Shown here: positions 1 through 9,181 of the stretch, piece by piece
How the letters are laid out: every line of letters starts with the position of its first letter
How positions within the stretch are numbered: position 1 is the stretch's first letter
Source: Pseudomonas sp. P8_229
GTDB taxonomy: Bacteria > Pseudomonadota > Gammaproteobacteria > Pseudomonadales > Pseudomonadaceae
DNA length: 64,000 nucleotides
Reading direction: 5' to 3'
Assembly (NCBI RefSeq): GCF_034008635.1
Contig: NZ_CP125378.1
Coordinates: forward strand, 276,501 to 340,500
Notes under the pieces: model-generated
The model's input: the letters and a program-made list of their open reading frames with translations, nothing else
What the model was told of the DNA's origin: nothing
The model's database searches: none
Made by a program: the position numbers and the translations under genes

Positions 1-631
1 CCAGACCGTCGCCGCTGGTCATGGTCAGGCCATCCGGCAGGCGCATGTCGGTGCCACGCAGCAGGCGGTCGAACACGGTGCAGGCGAAGCTGTCCGGGAC
101 CGCCGAGGCCTGCAGGAAGTGTTCGTCGATGCAGCCGTCGGGGATCAACGCGCGCAGTGGCTCGATCAGCCCGGCATCCCAGCAGGCATGCACCACGCGG
201 AACCGCCCGGCGTCGACAAACAGCGGCAGCTCGTAGAACCAGCGCTGGAAATCGTGCCAGTCGCCGGAGTGACCTTCGAACTGGGTCAGGGTCTCGTGCA
301 ACAGACGCGCATGGCGCGGCGTGTGCTCGCGCACGAACTGCTTGCCGCTGCCCGGAGGGGCCGGCGTGCTCCAGCCCAGTGCGTTGAATTCGTGGTTGCC
401 CATGATGCACAACGCCTGCCCGGCCTCGACCATGTCGTGGACGATGTGCAGCGCCTCGCGGATCCGCGGGCCACGGTCGATGATGTCGCCGACGAACACG
501 GCCATGCGCGATGGATGCCGCCAGACCCCGCCCTGCTTGTGATAACCGAGTCGGTCAAGCAAGTGTTCCAGGGTCAGGGCGCATCCGTGCACGTCACCAA
601 TCAAGTCATAACTGCGCGCGGGATCGAGCAT
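1..631 (-). CDS. Calcineurin-like metallophosphoesterase (3' end outside window)
   Basis: Reading leftward from an ATG at 629-631, the frame stays open to the window edge, so only about 210 N-terminal residues are visible. The start reads MLDPARSYDLIGDVHGC. The metal-binding motifs of the calcineurin-like phosphoesterase superfamily follow in order: GDVHG, GDIIDRGP and GNHE. They predict a cytosolic two-metal phosphatase of the serine/threonine or Ap4A type; the substrate cannot be told. Its ATG shares one base with the nadK stop (TGATG), so the two genes are translationally coupled in one operon. The C-terminal part with the last metal-ligand histidines is not in the window. Confidence 0.9.
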   Translation of the reverse strand, partial: MLDPARSYDLIGDVHGCALTLEHLLDRLGYHKQGGVWRHPSRMAVFVGDIIDRGPRIREALHIVHDMVEAGQALCIMGNHEFNALGWSTPAPPGSGKQFVREHTPRHARLLHETLTQFEGHSGDWHDFQRWFYELPLFVDAGRFRVVHACWDAGLIEPLRALIPDGCIDEHFLQASAVPDSFACTVFDRLLRGTDMRLPDGLTMTSGDGL

Positions 632-1521
632 CAGTCGCCTCCACCACCCAACTTGCTGCCCCAGCCGAGCTTGGTCCGGCAGACTTCGTAGTAGTTGTGG
701 TCGAGCGGGTGAATCAGTCGCAGCTTCTGTGCTTTCTTGCTGACGGTGATGGTGTCGCCCGGCGCGCAGGTGAAGTGGTTCTGCCCGTCGCAGGAGACTT
801 GCGGGTAAATCTGCATGTTTTTCGACACGACGATTTTCAGCTCACTGTTGCCATCGACCACAATTGGCCGGCTCGACAACATATGGGGGTACATCGGCAC
901 AATCACAATGGCATCGAGCTTGGGGTGCATGATCGGCCCGCCGGCGGACAGCGCGTAAGCGGTGGAACCGGTCGGGGTGGCGACGATCAGGCCGTCGGCC
1001 TTCTGGCTGCAGACGAACTGACCGTCGATGTACAGCTCGAATTCGATCATCCGCGTCGATTTGCCCGGGTGCAGCACCACGTCGTTCAGCGCATCGCCCT
1101 GGCCGATGGCCTCGGCATGCCGGCGAACCTCGGCTTGCAGCAAGAAGCGGTTTTCCACCAGGTAATGGCCATCGAGCACCTTGGCCACTTCGACTTCCAG
1201 CTCATCGGGGCGAATGTCGGTCAGAAAGCCGAGGCTGCCACGGTTGATCCCCAGCACCGGAATATTGTGTTTGGCCAATGCGCGAGCAGCGCCGAGCAGG
1301 CTGCCGTCGCCGCCGACGACGATGACCATGTCACAGACTTCGCCAAGCATCTTGCGCGACGAGGTCTGCAGGCCGTGGCCCGGCAGGACTTCGGCGATAG
1401 TGTCTTCGAGAATCACGTGCAGGTGACGATCGAGCAGAAAGCGTTTCAGTCGGCGGACGGTATCCAGCACCTGGGAACTGCCCAGGCGACCGATGATGCC
1501 GATATTACGAAATTGCTCCAT
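631..1521 (-). CDS. nadK: NAD kinase
   Basis: ATP-dependent phosphorylation of NAD to NADP in the cytosol. Family motifs are plain: VVGGDGSLLGAA (GGDG diphosphate-binding loop), GINRGSLGFLTD, the ND pair in NDVVLHPG, and the glycine-rich TPTGSTAYALSAGGP segment. A start at 1521 gives MEQFRNIGIIGR and 296 residues, the usual length for pseudomonad enzymes. A start 12 codons upstream (1557) is open but adds MFFAFSIVRRGP, unlike known N-termini, so it was not used. The downstream phosphoesterase overlaps its stop by one base. A DUF1853 gene lies divergently upstream, sharing an intergenic region of about 115 bp. Confidence 0.97.
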   Translation of the reverse strand: MEQFRNIGIIGRLGSSQVLDTVRRLKRFLLDRHLHVILEDTIAEVLPGHGLQTSSRKMLGEVCDMVIVVGGDGSLLGAARALAKHNIPVLGINRGSLGFLTDIRPDELEVEVAKVLDGHYLVENRFLLQAEVRRHAEAIGQGDALNDVVLHPGKSTRMIEFELYIDGQFVCSQKADGLIVATPTGSTAYALSAGGPIMHPKLDAIVIVPMYPHMLSSRPIVVDGNSELKIVVSKNMQIYPQVSCDGQNHFTCAPGDTITVSKKAQKLRLIHPLDHNYYEVCRTKLGWGSKLGGGGD

Positions 1522-1636
1522 GGGACCTCTGCGGACAATCGAAAACGCGAAAAACACGATTATGGGCGAAAGCCCGCCATAGACAAAATCCTTTCAGCCT
1601 CAGGGGTGCGCTCGTGTTTCAGGCTATGCTCGCAAG

Positions 1637-2587
1637 ATGATCCTGTTTCCCGACCTGCTCCAGTTGCCACACCAATTACGCCATCCCGAAGTGCGGGATC
1701 TGGCGTGGGTGATTCTCGCCCCGCCGATGCTCGCGACGACGCCATGGCCGCAGCGTCATCCGCTGGCCGGCAGCGACTGGGTGAGCGACCCGCAGCGTCT
1801 TGAGCACTGGCTGCGGCAGCTGGATCGCGACAGTTATGGCTTGCTGCATTGGCTGTCCCAGGCGCGTACCCGGCGGCTGGGCTTGTATTACGAGCGGTTG
1901 TGGCAGTTTGCCGTGGAGCATGCGCCGGGCATCGAACTGATTGCCGCCAATCTGCCGATCCGCCGCGAAGGCCACACCCTCGGCGAGCTGGACATGCTGC
2001 TGCGCGATCGCGACGGCGTGCATCACCTGGAACTGGCGATCAAGCTCTACCTCGGCCCGCAGCATGGCGATGGGCATGATACGGCGCAGTGGCTGGGCCC
2101 GGGCTGTCACGATCGACTGGACCGTAAACTGGCGCACCTGGCCGAACACCAATTGCCGATTTCGGCGCGTCCGGAAAGCCGCGCGGCCTTGGCCACACTG
2201 GATATCGAAGTGTTCAGTGCGCAGTTGTGGCTGGGCGGTTATCTGCTGTATCCGTGGCCCGGCCAGGCCGAACCACCGAAAGGCGCGCATCCGCAGCATT
2301 TACGCGGGAGCTGGTTGCATCAGAAGGATTGGCCGGCGTTTGTCGCGCAACGTCCGGCCGGACGCTGGCAACCCCTGCCCCGGCATGCCTGGCTGGCGCC
2401 AGCGCATTACTCGGCTGATCAGACCTGGACTTTGGAGCATTTACGAATGTGGCTGGAAGACCTCGAGCCGCTGGCCCCGGCACAACTGATGGTGCGCCTG
2501 ATCGAGAATGCGCAAGGGGAATGGGAAGAGGCTGAGCGGTTGTTTCTGGTCTCGGATCTTTGGCCAAATGTGCCCGGCCAGGCCTGA
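1637..2587 (+). CDS. DUF1853 family protein
   Basis: A 316-residue soluble protein recognised as DUF1853 by its N-terminal HPEVRDLAW segment, the LGLYYERLW motif and the GELDMLLRD...[11 protein letters not shown] stretch. The acidic and lysine residues there (E..D, then E.A.K) recall PD-(D/E)XK-like nuclease folds, but that link is my inference. Divergent from nadK, an arrangement I recall from other Pseudomonas genomes. Function unknown. The gene ends 23 bp before a large hairpin (2611-2682) that separates it from the convergent exporter gene. Confidence 0.85.
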   Translation: MILFPDLLQLPHQLRHPEVRDLAWVILAPPMLATTPWPQRHPLAGSDWVSDPQRLEHWLRQLDRDSYGLLHWLSQARTRRLGLYYERLWQFAVEHAPGIELIAANLPIRREGHTLGELDMLLRDRDGVHHLELAIKLYLGPQHGDGHDTAQWLGPGCHDRLDRKLAHLAEHQLPISARPESRAALATLDIEVFSAQLWLGGYLLYPWPGQAEPPKGAHPQHLRGSWLHQKDWPAFVAQRPAGRWQPLPRHAWLAPAHYSADQTWTLEHLRMWLEDLEPLAPAQLMVRLIENAQGEWEEAERLFLVSDLWPNVPGQA

Positions 2588-2610
2588 AGTTTTTGTGGCG
2601 TTTGTACCGG

Positions 2611-2682
2611 CCCTATCGCGAGCAGGCTCACTCCTGCATTGGAATGCGTTCCCCTGTAGGAGTGAGCCTGCTCGCGATAGGG
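2611..2682. repeat. REP-type inverted repeat, probable bidirectional terminator
   Basis: Two 28-base arms (2611-2638 and 2655-2682) are near-perfect reverse complements, starting CCCTATCGCGAGCAGGCTCA, around a 16-base loop. The sequence matches the REP consensus widespread in P. fluorescens intergenic regions. It lies between convergent genes, so it probably also ends both transcripts. Confidence 0.85.
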
Positions 2683-2692
2683 TCACCTCGGT

Positions 2693-3982
2693 CTAAAGAG
2701 AAAGCCGCAAAGCCAATGCCGCCAACGTCACCAACAGCACCGGTACCGTCAGCACAATCCCGACCCTGAAGTAATACCCCCAGCCAATGTGAATGCCCTT
2801 GCGTTCCAGCACATGCAGCCACAACAACGTGGCCAGGCTGCCAATCGGTGTGATCTTCGGCCCCAGGTCACTGCCAATCACGTTGGCATAAATCATCGCT
2901 TCCTTGACCACTCCGCTGGCCTGACTGGCATCAATCGACAGCAAGCCAATCAACACCGTCGGCAAATTATTCATGACCGACGACAGCAACGCAGTCAGCA
3001 CGCCCGTGCCCATTGCCGCGCCCCACACGCCGTGACCTGCGAACACATCCAGCCAACCGGCCAGATACCCGGTCAACCCGGCATTGCGCAGGCCATAGAC
3101 CACCAGGTACATGCCCAGCGAGAAAATCACGATCTGCCACGGCGCCTCTTTCAGCACCTTGCGCGTGGAAATCTTGTGGCCACGGGCGGCGATGCCCAGC
3201 AACAGCGCGGCGCACACGGCGGAAATCGCACTGATCGGAATGCCCAGCGGCTCCAGCGCAAAGCAACCGATCAGCAGAATCACCAGCACCGCCCAACCGG
3301 CGTAGAACGTGGCTTTGTCGTGGATCGCGGTTTCGGGATGTTCGAGTTGCTCAGGGTCGTACGCCGATGGAATGTCGCGGCGGAAAAACCACAACAGCAT
3401 GCCCAGCGTCGCGGCCACGCTAACGAAGTTGACCGGCACCATCACCGCTGCATAGCGGTTGAAACCGATGTGAAAGAAGTCCGCGGAGACGATATTGACC
3501 AGGTTCGACACCACCAGCGGCAGGCTCGCGGTGTCGGCAATGAAACCCGCGCCCATGACAAAGGCCAAGGTCGCCGCCGGGGAAAAGCGTAGAGCCAGCA
3601 ACATCGAAATCACGATCGGCGTAAGGATCAGCGCTGCGCCGTCGTTGGCGAACAACGCCGACACCAGCGCGCCGAGCAGCACCATGAAGGCAAACAGCTT
3701 GCGCCCACTGCCCCGCCCCCAACGTGCCACGTGCAACGCGGCCCAATTGAAGAACCCGGCTTCGTCAAGCAGCAAGCTGATGATGATCAGTGCGACGAAA
3801 GTGCCGGTGGCGTTCCAGATGATCTGCCAGACCAGCGGGATATCGCTGAGGTGCACAACGCCGAAGATCAGCGCCAGCACGGCGCCAAGCGTCGCACTCC
3901 AGCCGACGCCGAGGCCTTTGGGTTGCCAGATGACAAGGGTAATGGTCAGCAGGAAAATCAGTGACGCAGCGAGCATTCGCAA
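2693..3982 (-). CDS. arsB: ArsB-type arsenite/anion exporter
   Basis: A 429-residue polytopic inner-membrane protein of the ion-transporter superfamily (ArsB/NhaD type). About eleven hydrophobic segments are visible. Conserved features include [14 protein letters not shown] and [16 protein letters not shown] in the first half, and [15 protein letters not shown] and [20 protein letters not shown] in the second, the paired half-helix motifs typical of ArsB. The length matches ArsB. The likely role is extrusion of arsenite or a related oxyanion. No arsR or arsC is adjacent; the only neighbour in the same direction is the FMN reductase upstream, separated by a REP pair. The ArsB name is therefore a family assignment, not proof of arsenite specificity. 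Confidence 0.85.
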   Translation of the reverse strand: MRMLAASLIFLLTITLVIWQPKGLGVGWSATLGAVLALIFGVVHLSDIPLVWQIIWNATGTFVALIIISLLLDEAGFFNWAALHVARWGRGSGRKLFAFMVLLGALVSALFANDGAALILTPIVISMLLALRFSPAATLAFVMGAGFIADTASLPLVVSNLVNIVSADFFHIGFNRYAAVMVPVNFVSVAATLGMLLWFFRRDIPSAYDPEQLEHPETAIHDKATFYAGWAVLVILLIGCFALEPLGIPISAISAVCAALLLGIAARGHKISTRKVLKEAPWQIVIFSLGMYLVVYGLRNAGLTGYLAGWLDVFAGHGVWGAAMGTGVLTALLSSVMNNLPTVLIGLLSIDASQASGVVKEAMIYANVIGSDLGPKITPIGSLATLLWLHVLERKGIHIGWGYYFRVGIVLTVPVLLVTLAALALRLSL

Positions 3983-4016
3983 CAGCCTTCAAATTTCAAA
4001 TGAGTGGAGATCCCCA

Positions 4017-4105
4017 TGTGGGAGCGGGCTTGCTCGCGAAGGCGGTGTGTCAGACACAACGTTGTCATCTGACACACCGCCTTCGCGAGCAAGCCCGCTC
4101 CCACA
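4017..4105. repeat. REP doublet (REPIN-like) with 38-bp stem
   Basis: Arms 4017-4054 and 4068-4105 are reverse complements over 38 bases, starting TGTGGGAGCGGGCTTGCTCG, around a 13-base loop. This is the common P. fluorescens REP sequence in inverted pair form. It sits between the FMN reductase and the exporter and could limit read-through or stabilise the upstream mRNA. Confidence 0.88.
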
Positions 4106-4136
4106 GGATCTCTGTTTTACCGCTGCTCTGACCAGA

Positions 4137-4694
4137 TTATTTTTTGTGTTGCTCTACGAACTGCCCATACGCATTGATGAAGTTCTGCAGGAACGGCTTG
4201 ACCGACTCGCTCAATTTGCCCGCCTCGTCAAACGCCGAACCCGCGCCGCCCAGGTACGCTTCCGGCTGCTGCATGCATGGCACGTTGAGGAACACGAAGG
4301 ATTGACGCAGGTGCTGGTTGGCACCAAAGCCGCCAATCGCCCCCGGCGACACGCTGATCACCGCCCCCGGTTTGCCACCCCAGACGCTCTTGCCATATGG
4401 CCGCGATCCCACGTCAATCGCATTCTTCAATGGCGCCGGCACCGAGCGGTTATATTCAGGGGTGACAAACAGCACCGCGTCGGAAGAGCCTACTTCCTGG
4501 CGGAAAGTGCTGTAGGCTGCCGGCGGTGAATCGCCGTCGATGTCTTCGTTATAAAGTGGCAGATCGCCAATTTCGACAATCTTCAGTTTGAGGTTCGCCG
4601 GCGCCAGCTCGGCCAGCGCCAGTGCGACCTTGCGGTTGATCGATGCTTTGCGCAGGCTGCCGACGACTACAGCGACGTTGTAGACATTGCTCAT
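4137..4694 (-). CDS. NAD(P)H-dependent FMN reductase (ChrR/YieF-like)
   Basis: A 185-residue flavodoxin-fold enzyme. The N-terminal GSLRKASINRKVA loop binds the FMN phosphate, and LFVTPEYNRSVPAPLKNAID is the classic PEYN motif of the NADPH-dependent FMN reductase family that includes ChrR chromate/quinone reductases. The GAIGGFGANQHLRQ segment also fits. Expected role: two-electron reduction of quinones or metal oxyanions to limit oxidative stress. It lies upstream of the exporter gene in the same direction, with a REP pair between, so co-transcription is possible but uncertain. Confidence 0.9.
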   Translation of the reverse strand: MSNVYNVAVVVGSLRKASINRKVALALAELAPANLKLKIVEIGDLPLYNEDIDGDSPPAAYSTFRQEVGSSDAVLFVTPEYNRSVPAPLKNAIDVGSRPYGKSVWGGKPGAVISVSPGAIGGFGANQHLRQSFVFLNVPCMQQPEAYLGGAGSAFDEAGKLSESVKPFLQNFINAYGQFVEQHKK

Positions 4695-4877
4695 GGAAGA
4701 CTCTCGACTGTCCGTGGGAAGAGCCAGTAGTTATAGATGATTCGATGACGGTTTCACCAGTGAGCGAGGGAAATTCCTCCATGCTGATTATTTTTTTCCT
4801 GTAGGAAAACTTACAGGGCTTGATGACGGTCTACCAAGCCGCAAATCAAGCGTTTTATCTCCAGAGGTTCTAAGCAG

Positions 4878-5108
4878 ATGGCAGCAGTACTCGTCGGTCA
4901 GTTCCATGCAAGAGATGCGGAAGGCCGCGTTTATTCCGTGCATGAGTTCCAGGAATCCACCCCGTCGGCAGACGGTCTCACTGGCTCGGAGCCCGTTTAC
5001 AAACTGGCCATCGGCGATCGCATCAGAAAGATCGATGAGCAAACGTTCGAACTGGTTCAGTCAGGCATCACCCTGACGCGCGAACCTGAGCCAACCGTTG
5101 CTTCATAA
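4878..5108 (+). CDS. Small conserved hypothetical protein (76 aa)
   Basis: Encodes a soluble 76-residue protein beginning MAAVLVGQFHARDAEGR and ending REPEPTVAS. Sequence character (VYSVHEFQESTP, VYKLAIGDRIRKIDEQTFEL) suggests a small beta-rich protein. I recall similar proteins annotated only as hypothetical in Pseudomonas. It has no visible signal peptide or membrane segment. It precedes the LysR gene by 84 bp in the same direction. No function can be proposed. Confidence 0.75.
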   Translation: MAAVLVGQFHARDAEGRVYSVHEFQESTPSADGLTGSEPVYKLAIGDRIRKIDEQTFELVQSGITLTREPEPTVAS

Positions 5109-5192
5109 CCGCGCGTTATGAGCAGAAGTCATGTGCGCAGACTTGGGGTAGGATTCAGCCACTGACCCACCTGCTGAACATGGACTTCACGC

Positions 5193-6086
5193 ATGCGTTT
5201 ACGTCATATCGAAGTGATTCAGGCGCTCTTGCAGACCGGTCACCTGGGCACCGCCGCCGAATGGCTGCAGCTCCCGGTGACCGAGGTCGAGGAGCGATTG
5301 CGCGAAGCCGAGAGTCAGTTGGGGTTCATGTTGTTCGCCAGCGTACGCGGCCGGCTGCAATCAACGCCTGAGGCGCGAGCGCTGCAAGTCGAGATCGCTC
5401 ATGTCTATGAGGCGCTCGAACCTGTGCAGCGTCTGGCCAGCAGCCTCAAGCAATACCTCGCCCCGCCCCTGCGCATCATCGGCACGCCGCCGCTGGCGCA
5501 ACAGCTGTTGCCACAAAGCATCGCGCTGCTGCGTCGGCGTTTGCCGGATGCACCTTGCCGTCTGCTCAACGCTGCCACTGACGACATCGTGCGCAGCCTG
5601 CTGCTGCGCGAAAGCGATCTGGGCCTGAGCCTGCACGACCCCGAACACCCCGACATCCATGCTCAGCCACTGGCCCATGGCAAGTTGCAACTGCTCGCCC
5701 CCCACGGCTGGCTGCAACCCAAGCAGAAATACATTTCCCTGCAGGACCTGGCCGGCCAGGCGATGGTCGGTCTCGAAGGTCAGGACCCACTGAGTCCGGC
5801 ACTGGAAAACAAGCTCCAGGCCCTGCGCCCGGCGCCGAGCATCCAGACCCGGGTGCAAACCCATCAGATGATGCGCAGCATGGTCGAGGCCGGCGAAGGG
5901 CTGGCCATCGTCGACCCGTTCACCGCCCTCGGCGCGCGGGCGGGTGGCCTGGATGTCTGCCCGTTGTCACCGGCGGTGCCAATCAGCCTGTATGCACTGA
6001 CCTACCAACACAGCGCCACACCGGCGGCGATTCAGACCCTGCTGACGATCATCACGGAACAAGCCGAGGCGATGCTGGCGAGCTGA
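5193..6086 (+). CDS. LysR-family transcriptional regulator
   Basis: A 297-residue LTTR. The N-terminal winged helix-turn-helix spans about residues 1-60 (RLRHIEVIQALLQTGHLGTAAEWL ... LGFMLFASVRG), somewhat divergent from consensus. The C-terminal two-lobed effector-binding domain follows (PPLRIIGTPPLAQQLLP...). The regulated genes are unknown: no divergent partner is adjacent. Its 3' end overlaps the convergent GNAT gene by 35 bp. Confidence 0.88.
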   Translation: MRLRHIEVIQALLQTGHLGTAAEWLQLPVTEVEERLREAESQLGFMLFASVRGRLQSTPEARALQVEIAHVYEALEPVQRLASSLKQYLAPPLRIIGTPPLAQQLLPQSIALLRRRLPDAPCRLLNAATDDIVRSLLLRESDLGLSLHDPEHPDIHAQPLAHGKLQLLAPHGWLQPKQKYISLQDLAGQAMVGLEGQDPLSPALENKLQALRPAPSIQTRVQTHQMMRSMVEAGEGLAIVDPFTALGARAGGLDVCPLSPAVPISLYALTYQHSATPAAIQTLLTIITEQAEAMLAS

Positions 6087-6684
6087 GCGGGTTTTCCAGC
6101 GGATTATCGAACAGTCGATACCAGAACAACGCGATTTCGGCGGTGTTCGGGTCAATGCCGCGATAACGCAGATGGTCGACGCCACCAATCTCGTAGCCGC
6201 AGCGCTCATACAGGCGACAGGCACCGAGGTTGTTGTTCTGGGTTTCGAGCATGATCCCCGGCAGCTTTTTCTTGCGACTCCAGAACTGCGCCACATCCAG
6301 CAACGCCTTCGCCACGCCATGCCGGCGCGCCGGCGCATGCACCGCCAGTTCGTCGATGTGTGCGAAACCGTTCCAGTTGGTGCTGATCACCAGATGACCG
6401 ACCGGCTCATCGTCCAGATAAGCCATGAAAATCGCACTGTCGGCGGCATCGCGGTAGCTGCTGAACTCCTCGGGATCGATGCCATAGCATTTGCGGTACG
6501 GCACGATCGGTGTCACCGCCCACTGCGCCACCGGCTCGCCGATCACCGCTGCGCCATACGCAGCCACTTCGAAACTGAAGTCGCTGCCCCATATGTAGGC
6601 CGCAAAACCATCGTCGGCCACGCGCACCGACAGCCCTGGGTATTTCGGATTCATGACCGGTTGCATACTCGGAAAAGTCCTCAT
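6052..6684 (-). CDS. GNAT-family N-acetyltransferase
   Basis: About 210 residues with a GNAT domain: ISTNWNGFAHIDELAVHAPARRHGVAKALLDVA contains strand 4 and the acetyl-CoA pyrophosphate loop (R..G.A..L), followed by LETQNNNLGACRLYERCGYE. The overall pattern resembles the streptothricin acetyltransferase branch. I chose the ATG at 6684 because it overlaps the ldcA stop as ATGA, implying translational coupling. Coupling to a lysine decarboxylase suggests a polyamine or amino-acid-derived substrate such as cadaverine; this is inference only. The 3' end overlaps the convergent LysR gene. Confidence 0.87.
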   Translation of the reverse strand: MRTFPSMQPVMNPKYPGLSVRVADDGFAAYIWGSDFSFEVAAYGAAVIGEPVAQWAVTPIVPYRKCYGIDPEEFSSYRDAADSAIFMAYLDDEPVGHLVISTNWNGFAHIDELAVHAPARRHGVAKALLDVAQFWSRKKKLPGIMLETQNNNLGACRLYERCGYEIGGVDHLRYRGIDPNTAEIALFWYRLFDNPLENPLSSPASPRLVP

Positions 6685-8936
6685 TCCGTGACGCAATCGA
6701 CGGTGTACTGCCGCCCATTGCCTTCGTCTTCATGTTGCAGTCCATGCACATCAGCGACAAAACCGGGGAAGCTGCTATCGAACGTGCGGGCAAACTTCAG
6801 GTAGTCGATGATCGAGCGGGTTGCCTCGGTAAAGCGCTCCCCCGGCATGATCAACGGAATGCCCGGTGGATACGGCACCAGCATCACCGCCGCGATCCGC
6901 CCCTCCAGCTCATCGATCGGCACCGCCTCGACTTCGCCGCGCACCAGATGATCGTAGGCATGGGCCGGTTTCATGGCGATTTCCGGCAGCACCGTGTACA
7001 TGCGTTTGAGGTGTTTGGCGGTGGCGTTGCTGCGGTAACAGGCGTGCAGTTGATCACACAAGTCACGCAGGCCCATGCCGCGATAGCGCGCGGTGTCTTG
7101 CTGTGCGACACAGGGCAGGCAGTTCGCCAGACTGACGTTGGCGTCGTAACTGCGCTTGAACTCGAGCAACTCGGTGAGCAGCGTGCTCCATTTGCCCTTG
7201 GTGATGCCCATCGAGAACAGCACCAAAAACGAATACAGCCCGGTCTTCTCCACCACCAGCCCGCGCTCCCAGAGGAACTTGCTGACCACCGCCGCCGGAA
7301 TGCCCCTCTCGCTCAGCGCGCCACCGGCATTCAAACCGGGCATCACCAGGGTCACTTTGATCGGATCGAGCAGCACATAGTCGTCGCTGACCTCGCCGAA
7401 GCCGTGCCAGTCAGCGTCCGGCTGCAACAGCCAGTCTTCGGTCTGCACCCGGTCGATACCCTCGACACCGGGTGGTTGCCAGATCGAGAACCACCAGTCA
7501 TCCGCAGCGATGTGCTGACGCAGATTGGCCAGCGCACGCCGAAAACTCAGGGCTTCGTCGAAGGTTTCCTGCAACAGCGAACGGCCGGCCGGGCCCTCCA
7601 TCATCGCCGAGGCCACGTCCAGCGAGGCGATGATGCTGTATTGCGGCGAGGTCGAGATGTGCATCATGAACGCTTCGTTGAACCGGTCACGGTCCAGTTG
7701 CCGCGCGCCGCCGTCCTGCACATGAATCATCGAGGCCTGGCTGAACGCAGCGAGCAGCTTGTGGGTGGAATGGGTGGTGAACACCAATGGACTGTCTGCG
7801 GTGCGCGAAGTGGCCATGCCATAGCGCCCGGCGAAGAACTCGTGAAACGCCGCATAGGCGTACCACGCCTCATCGAAATGCAGCACTTCGACGCTGTTGC
7901 CCAGGCTCTGCTTGATCAGTTCGGCGTTGTAGCACAAGCCGTCGTAGGTCGAATTGGTGACCACCGCCAGTTTGACTTTCGGCGCGCGACCCTTGGTCAG
8001 CGGGCTGGCGTCGATCTTGGCCTGGATCGATTCGCGGCTGAATTCGCTCAGCGGAATCGGGCCGATGATCCCCAGCTCATTGCGCTCCGGACACAGATAC
8101 AGCGGGATCGCACCGGTCATGATGATCGCGTGCAGCACCGACTTGTGGCAGTTGCGATCGACCAGCACCAGATCATCACGGCCGACCATCGAGTGCCAGA
8201 CGATCTTGTTGGCGGTCGAGGTGCCATTGATCACGAAAAAGGTGTGATCGGCGCCGAAGTTGCGCGCGGCGCGCTCTTCCGCTTCAGCCAGTGGGCCGGT
8301 GTGATCGAGCAACGAACCGAGCTCCGGGACCGACACCGACAAATCCGAACGCAGGGTGTTTTCGCCAAAGAACTGGTGAAACGCCTGCCCGACCGGGCTC
8401 TTGTGATAAGCCACGCCACCGCCATGCCCGGGGGTGTGCCAGGAATAGTTGGAATCGGCGGTGTGCTGCACCAGCGCCTTGAAAAACGGCGGCAGCAGAC
8501 CATCCAGATACTTGCGCGCCGCCCGCGCCACCTGCCGTGCGAGAAACGGCACGGTGTCTTCGAACAGGTAGAGAATGCCGCGCAGCTGATTGAGCTCGGC
8601 CATGGCGTCGGCCGGGGCGTTTTCCAGGGTGACCTGTTCGCCCAGGGCAAAGATCGGCAGATCCGGCGCCCGCACCCGCGCCAGGCCGATCAGTTCGGCC
8701 ATATTCTGCAGCAGGTGCGAATGGGTGCTGGCGTCTTCGGCAGCGATCAGCATGCACGCCAGACCATGATGGGTCGACGCCACCAACCGCCCTTCGGTGT
8801 AGTCGATGGCCGACACGATATTGAAACCTTCCTGCTCCAACTCCCGGGCGATGCCACGGATACGGTCACCGGCGACCGTGTCGGCCTTGATGTCGCGGTG
8901 GACGATCAACACCGGAAACTTCAAATCTTTGTACAT
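6681..8936 (-). CDS. ldcA: Lysine decarboxylase, class I PLP (LdcA)
   Basis: A 751-residue PLP fold-type I basic amino acid decarboxylase: N-terminal wing domain (about 1-130), PLP domain with SNYSWHTPGHGGG, ENTLRSDLSVSVPELGSLLD, FHFDEAW-type cofactor aspartate (HFDEAWYAY) and the Schiff-base lysine in HSTHKLLAAFSQAS, then a C-terminal domain. Length and sequence closely match my memory of P. aeruginosa LdcA (PA1818), a lysine-specific enzyme making cadaverine. The start at 8936 (MYKDLKFPVLIVHR) matches that protein; an upstream in-frame ATG at 8981 was not used. It is the first gene of a coupled pair with the GNAT gene. Confidence 0.95.
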   Translation of the reverse strand: MYKDLKFPVLIVHRDIKADTVAGDRIRGIARELEQEGFNIVSAIDYTEGRLVASTHHGLACMLIAAEDASTHSHLLQNMAELIGLARVRAPDLPIFALGEQVTLENAPADAMAELNQLRGILYLFEDTVPFLARQVARAARKYLDGLLPPFFKALVQHTADSNYSWHTPGHGGGVAYHKSPVGQAFHQFFGENTLRSDLSVSVPELGSLLDHTGPLAEAEERAARNFGADHTFFVINGTSTANKIVWHSMVGRDDLVLVDRNCHKSVLHAIIMTGAIPLYLCPERNELGIIGPIPLSEFSRESIQAKIDASPLTKGRAPKVKLAVVTNSTYDGLCYNAELIKQSLGNSVEVLHFDEAWYAYAAFHEFFAGRYGMATSRTADSPLVFTTHSTHKLLAAFSQASMIHVQDGGARQLDRDRFNEAFMMHISTSPQYSIIASLDVASAMMEGPAGRSLLQETFDEALSFRRALANLRQHIAADDWWFSIWQPPGVEGIDRVQTEDWLLQPDADWHGFGEVSDDYVLLDPIKVTLVMPGLNAGGALSERGIPAAVVSKFLWERGLVVEKTGLYSFLVLFSMGITKGKWSTLLTELLEFKRSYDANVSLANCLPCVAQQDTARYRGMGLRDLCDQLHACYRSNATAKHLKRMYTVLPEIAMKPAHAYDHLVRGEVEAVPIDELEGRIAAVMLVPYPPGIPLIMPGERFTEATRSIIDYLKFARTFDSSFPGFVADVHGLQHEDEGNGRQYTVDCVTE

Positions 8937-9009
8937 GAGGCTCAGTGTCCTGAGGCGGCGGATGAATGTCTGCCAATGCACTCAGGGTAGAGGGTTGCCG
9001 CGAAAGTGG

Positions 9010-9165
9010 CGAGGGTGGCCAGTTGCTCCCATCGCGTGAGCAACTTTGTGGCGGCCCCGTTCGACTGCGTAGCAGTCGCAAGACCAGCAGCGCATCTTGC
9101 CCGGAAAACCCAGGGGCCGCTTTGCGGCCCAACGGGGGCAAGCCCCCTCGCCACAGATCATCTGC
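9010..9165. repeat. GC-rich intergenic hairpin cluster between dnaQ and ldcA
   Basis: Three adjacent perfect short hairpins: CGACTGC/GCAGTCG (9062-9078), GGGCCGC-TTT-GCGGCCC (9114-9130) and GGGGGC-AA-GCCCCC (9134-9147). The sequence resembles a common P. fluorescens intergenic repeat. It separates the 3' end of dnaQ from ldcA and may include the dnaQ terminator. Confidence 0.7.
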
Positions 9166-9181
9166 TCAGAGGTAGTTGGTT

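Noticed and set aside
511..1803. Long plus-strand frame across nadK and the start of the DUF1853 gene
   Set aside because: Shadow of nadK in GC-rich DNA; no domain, and it overlaps two well-supported genes.
2789..3592. Plus-strand frame opposite the ArsB-type gene
   Set aside because: Gln/Arg/His-rich shadow of a clear membrane transporter; no start signal.
6732..8990. A 752-codon plus-strand open frame opposite ldcA
   Set aside because: It is the complement of a high-GC conserved gene; the protein is rich in Arg, Gln and His with no domain, while the minus strand encodes a full PLP decarboxylase.
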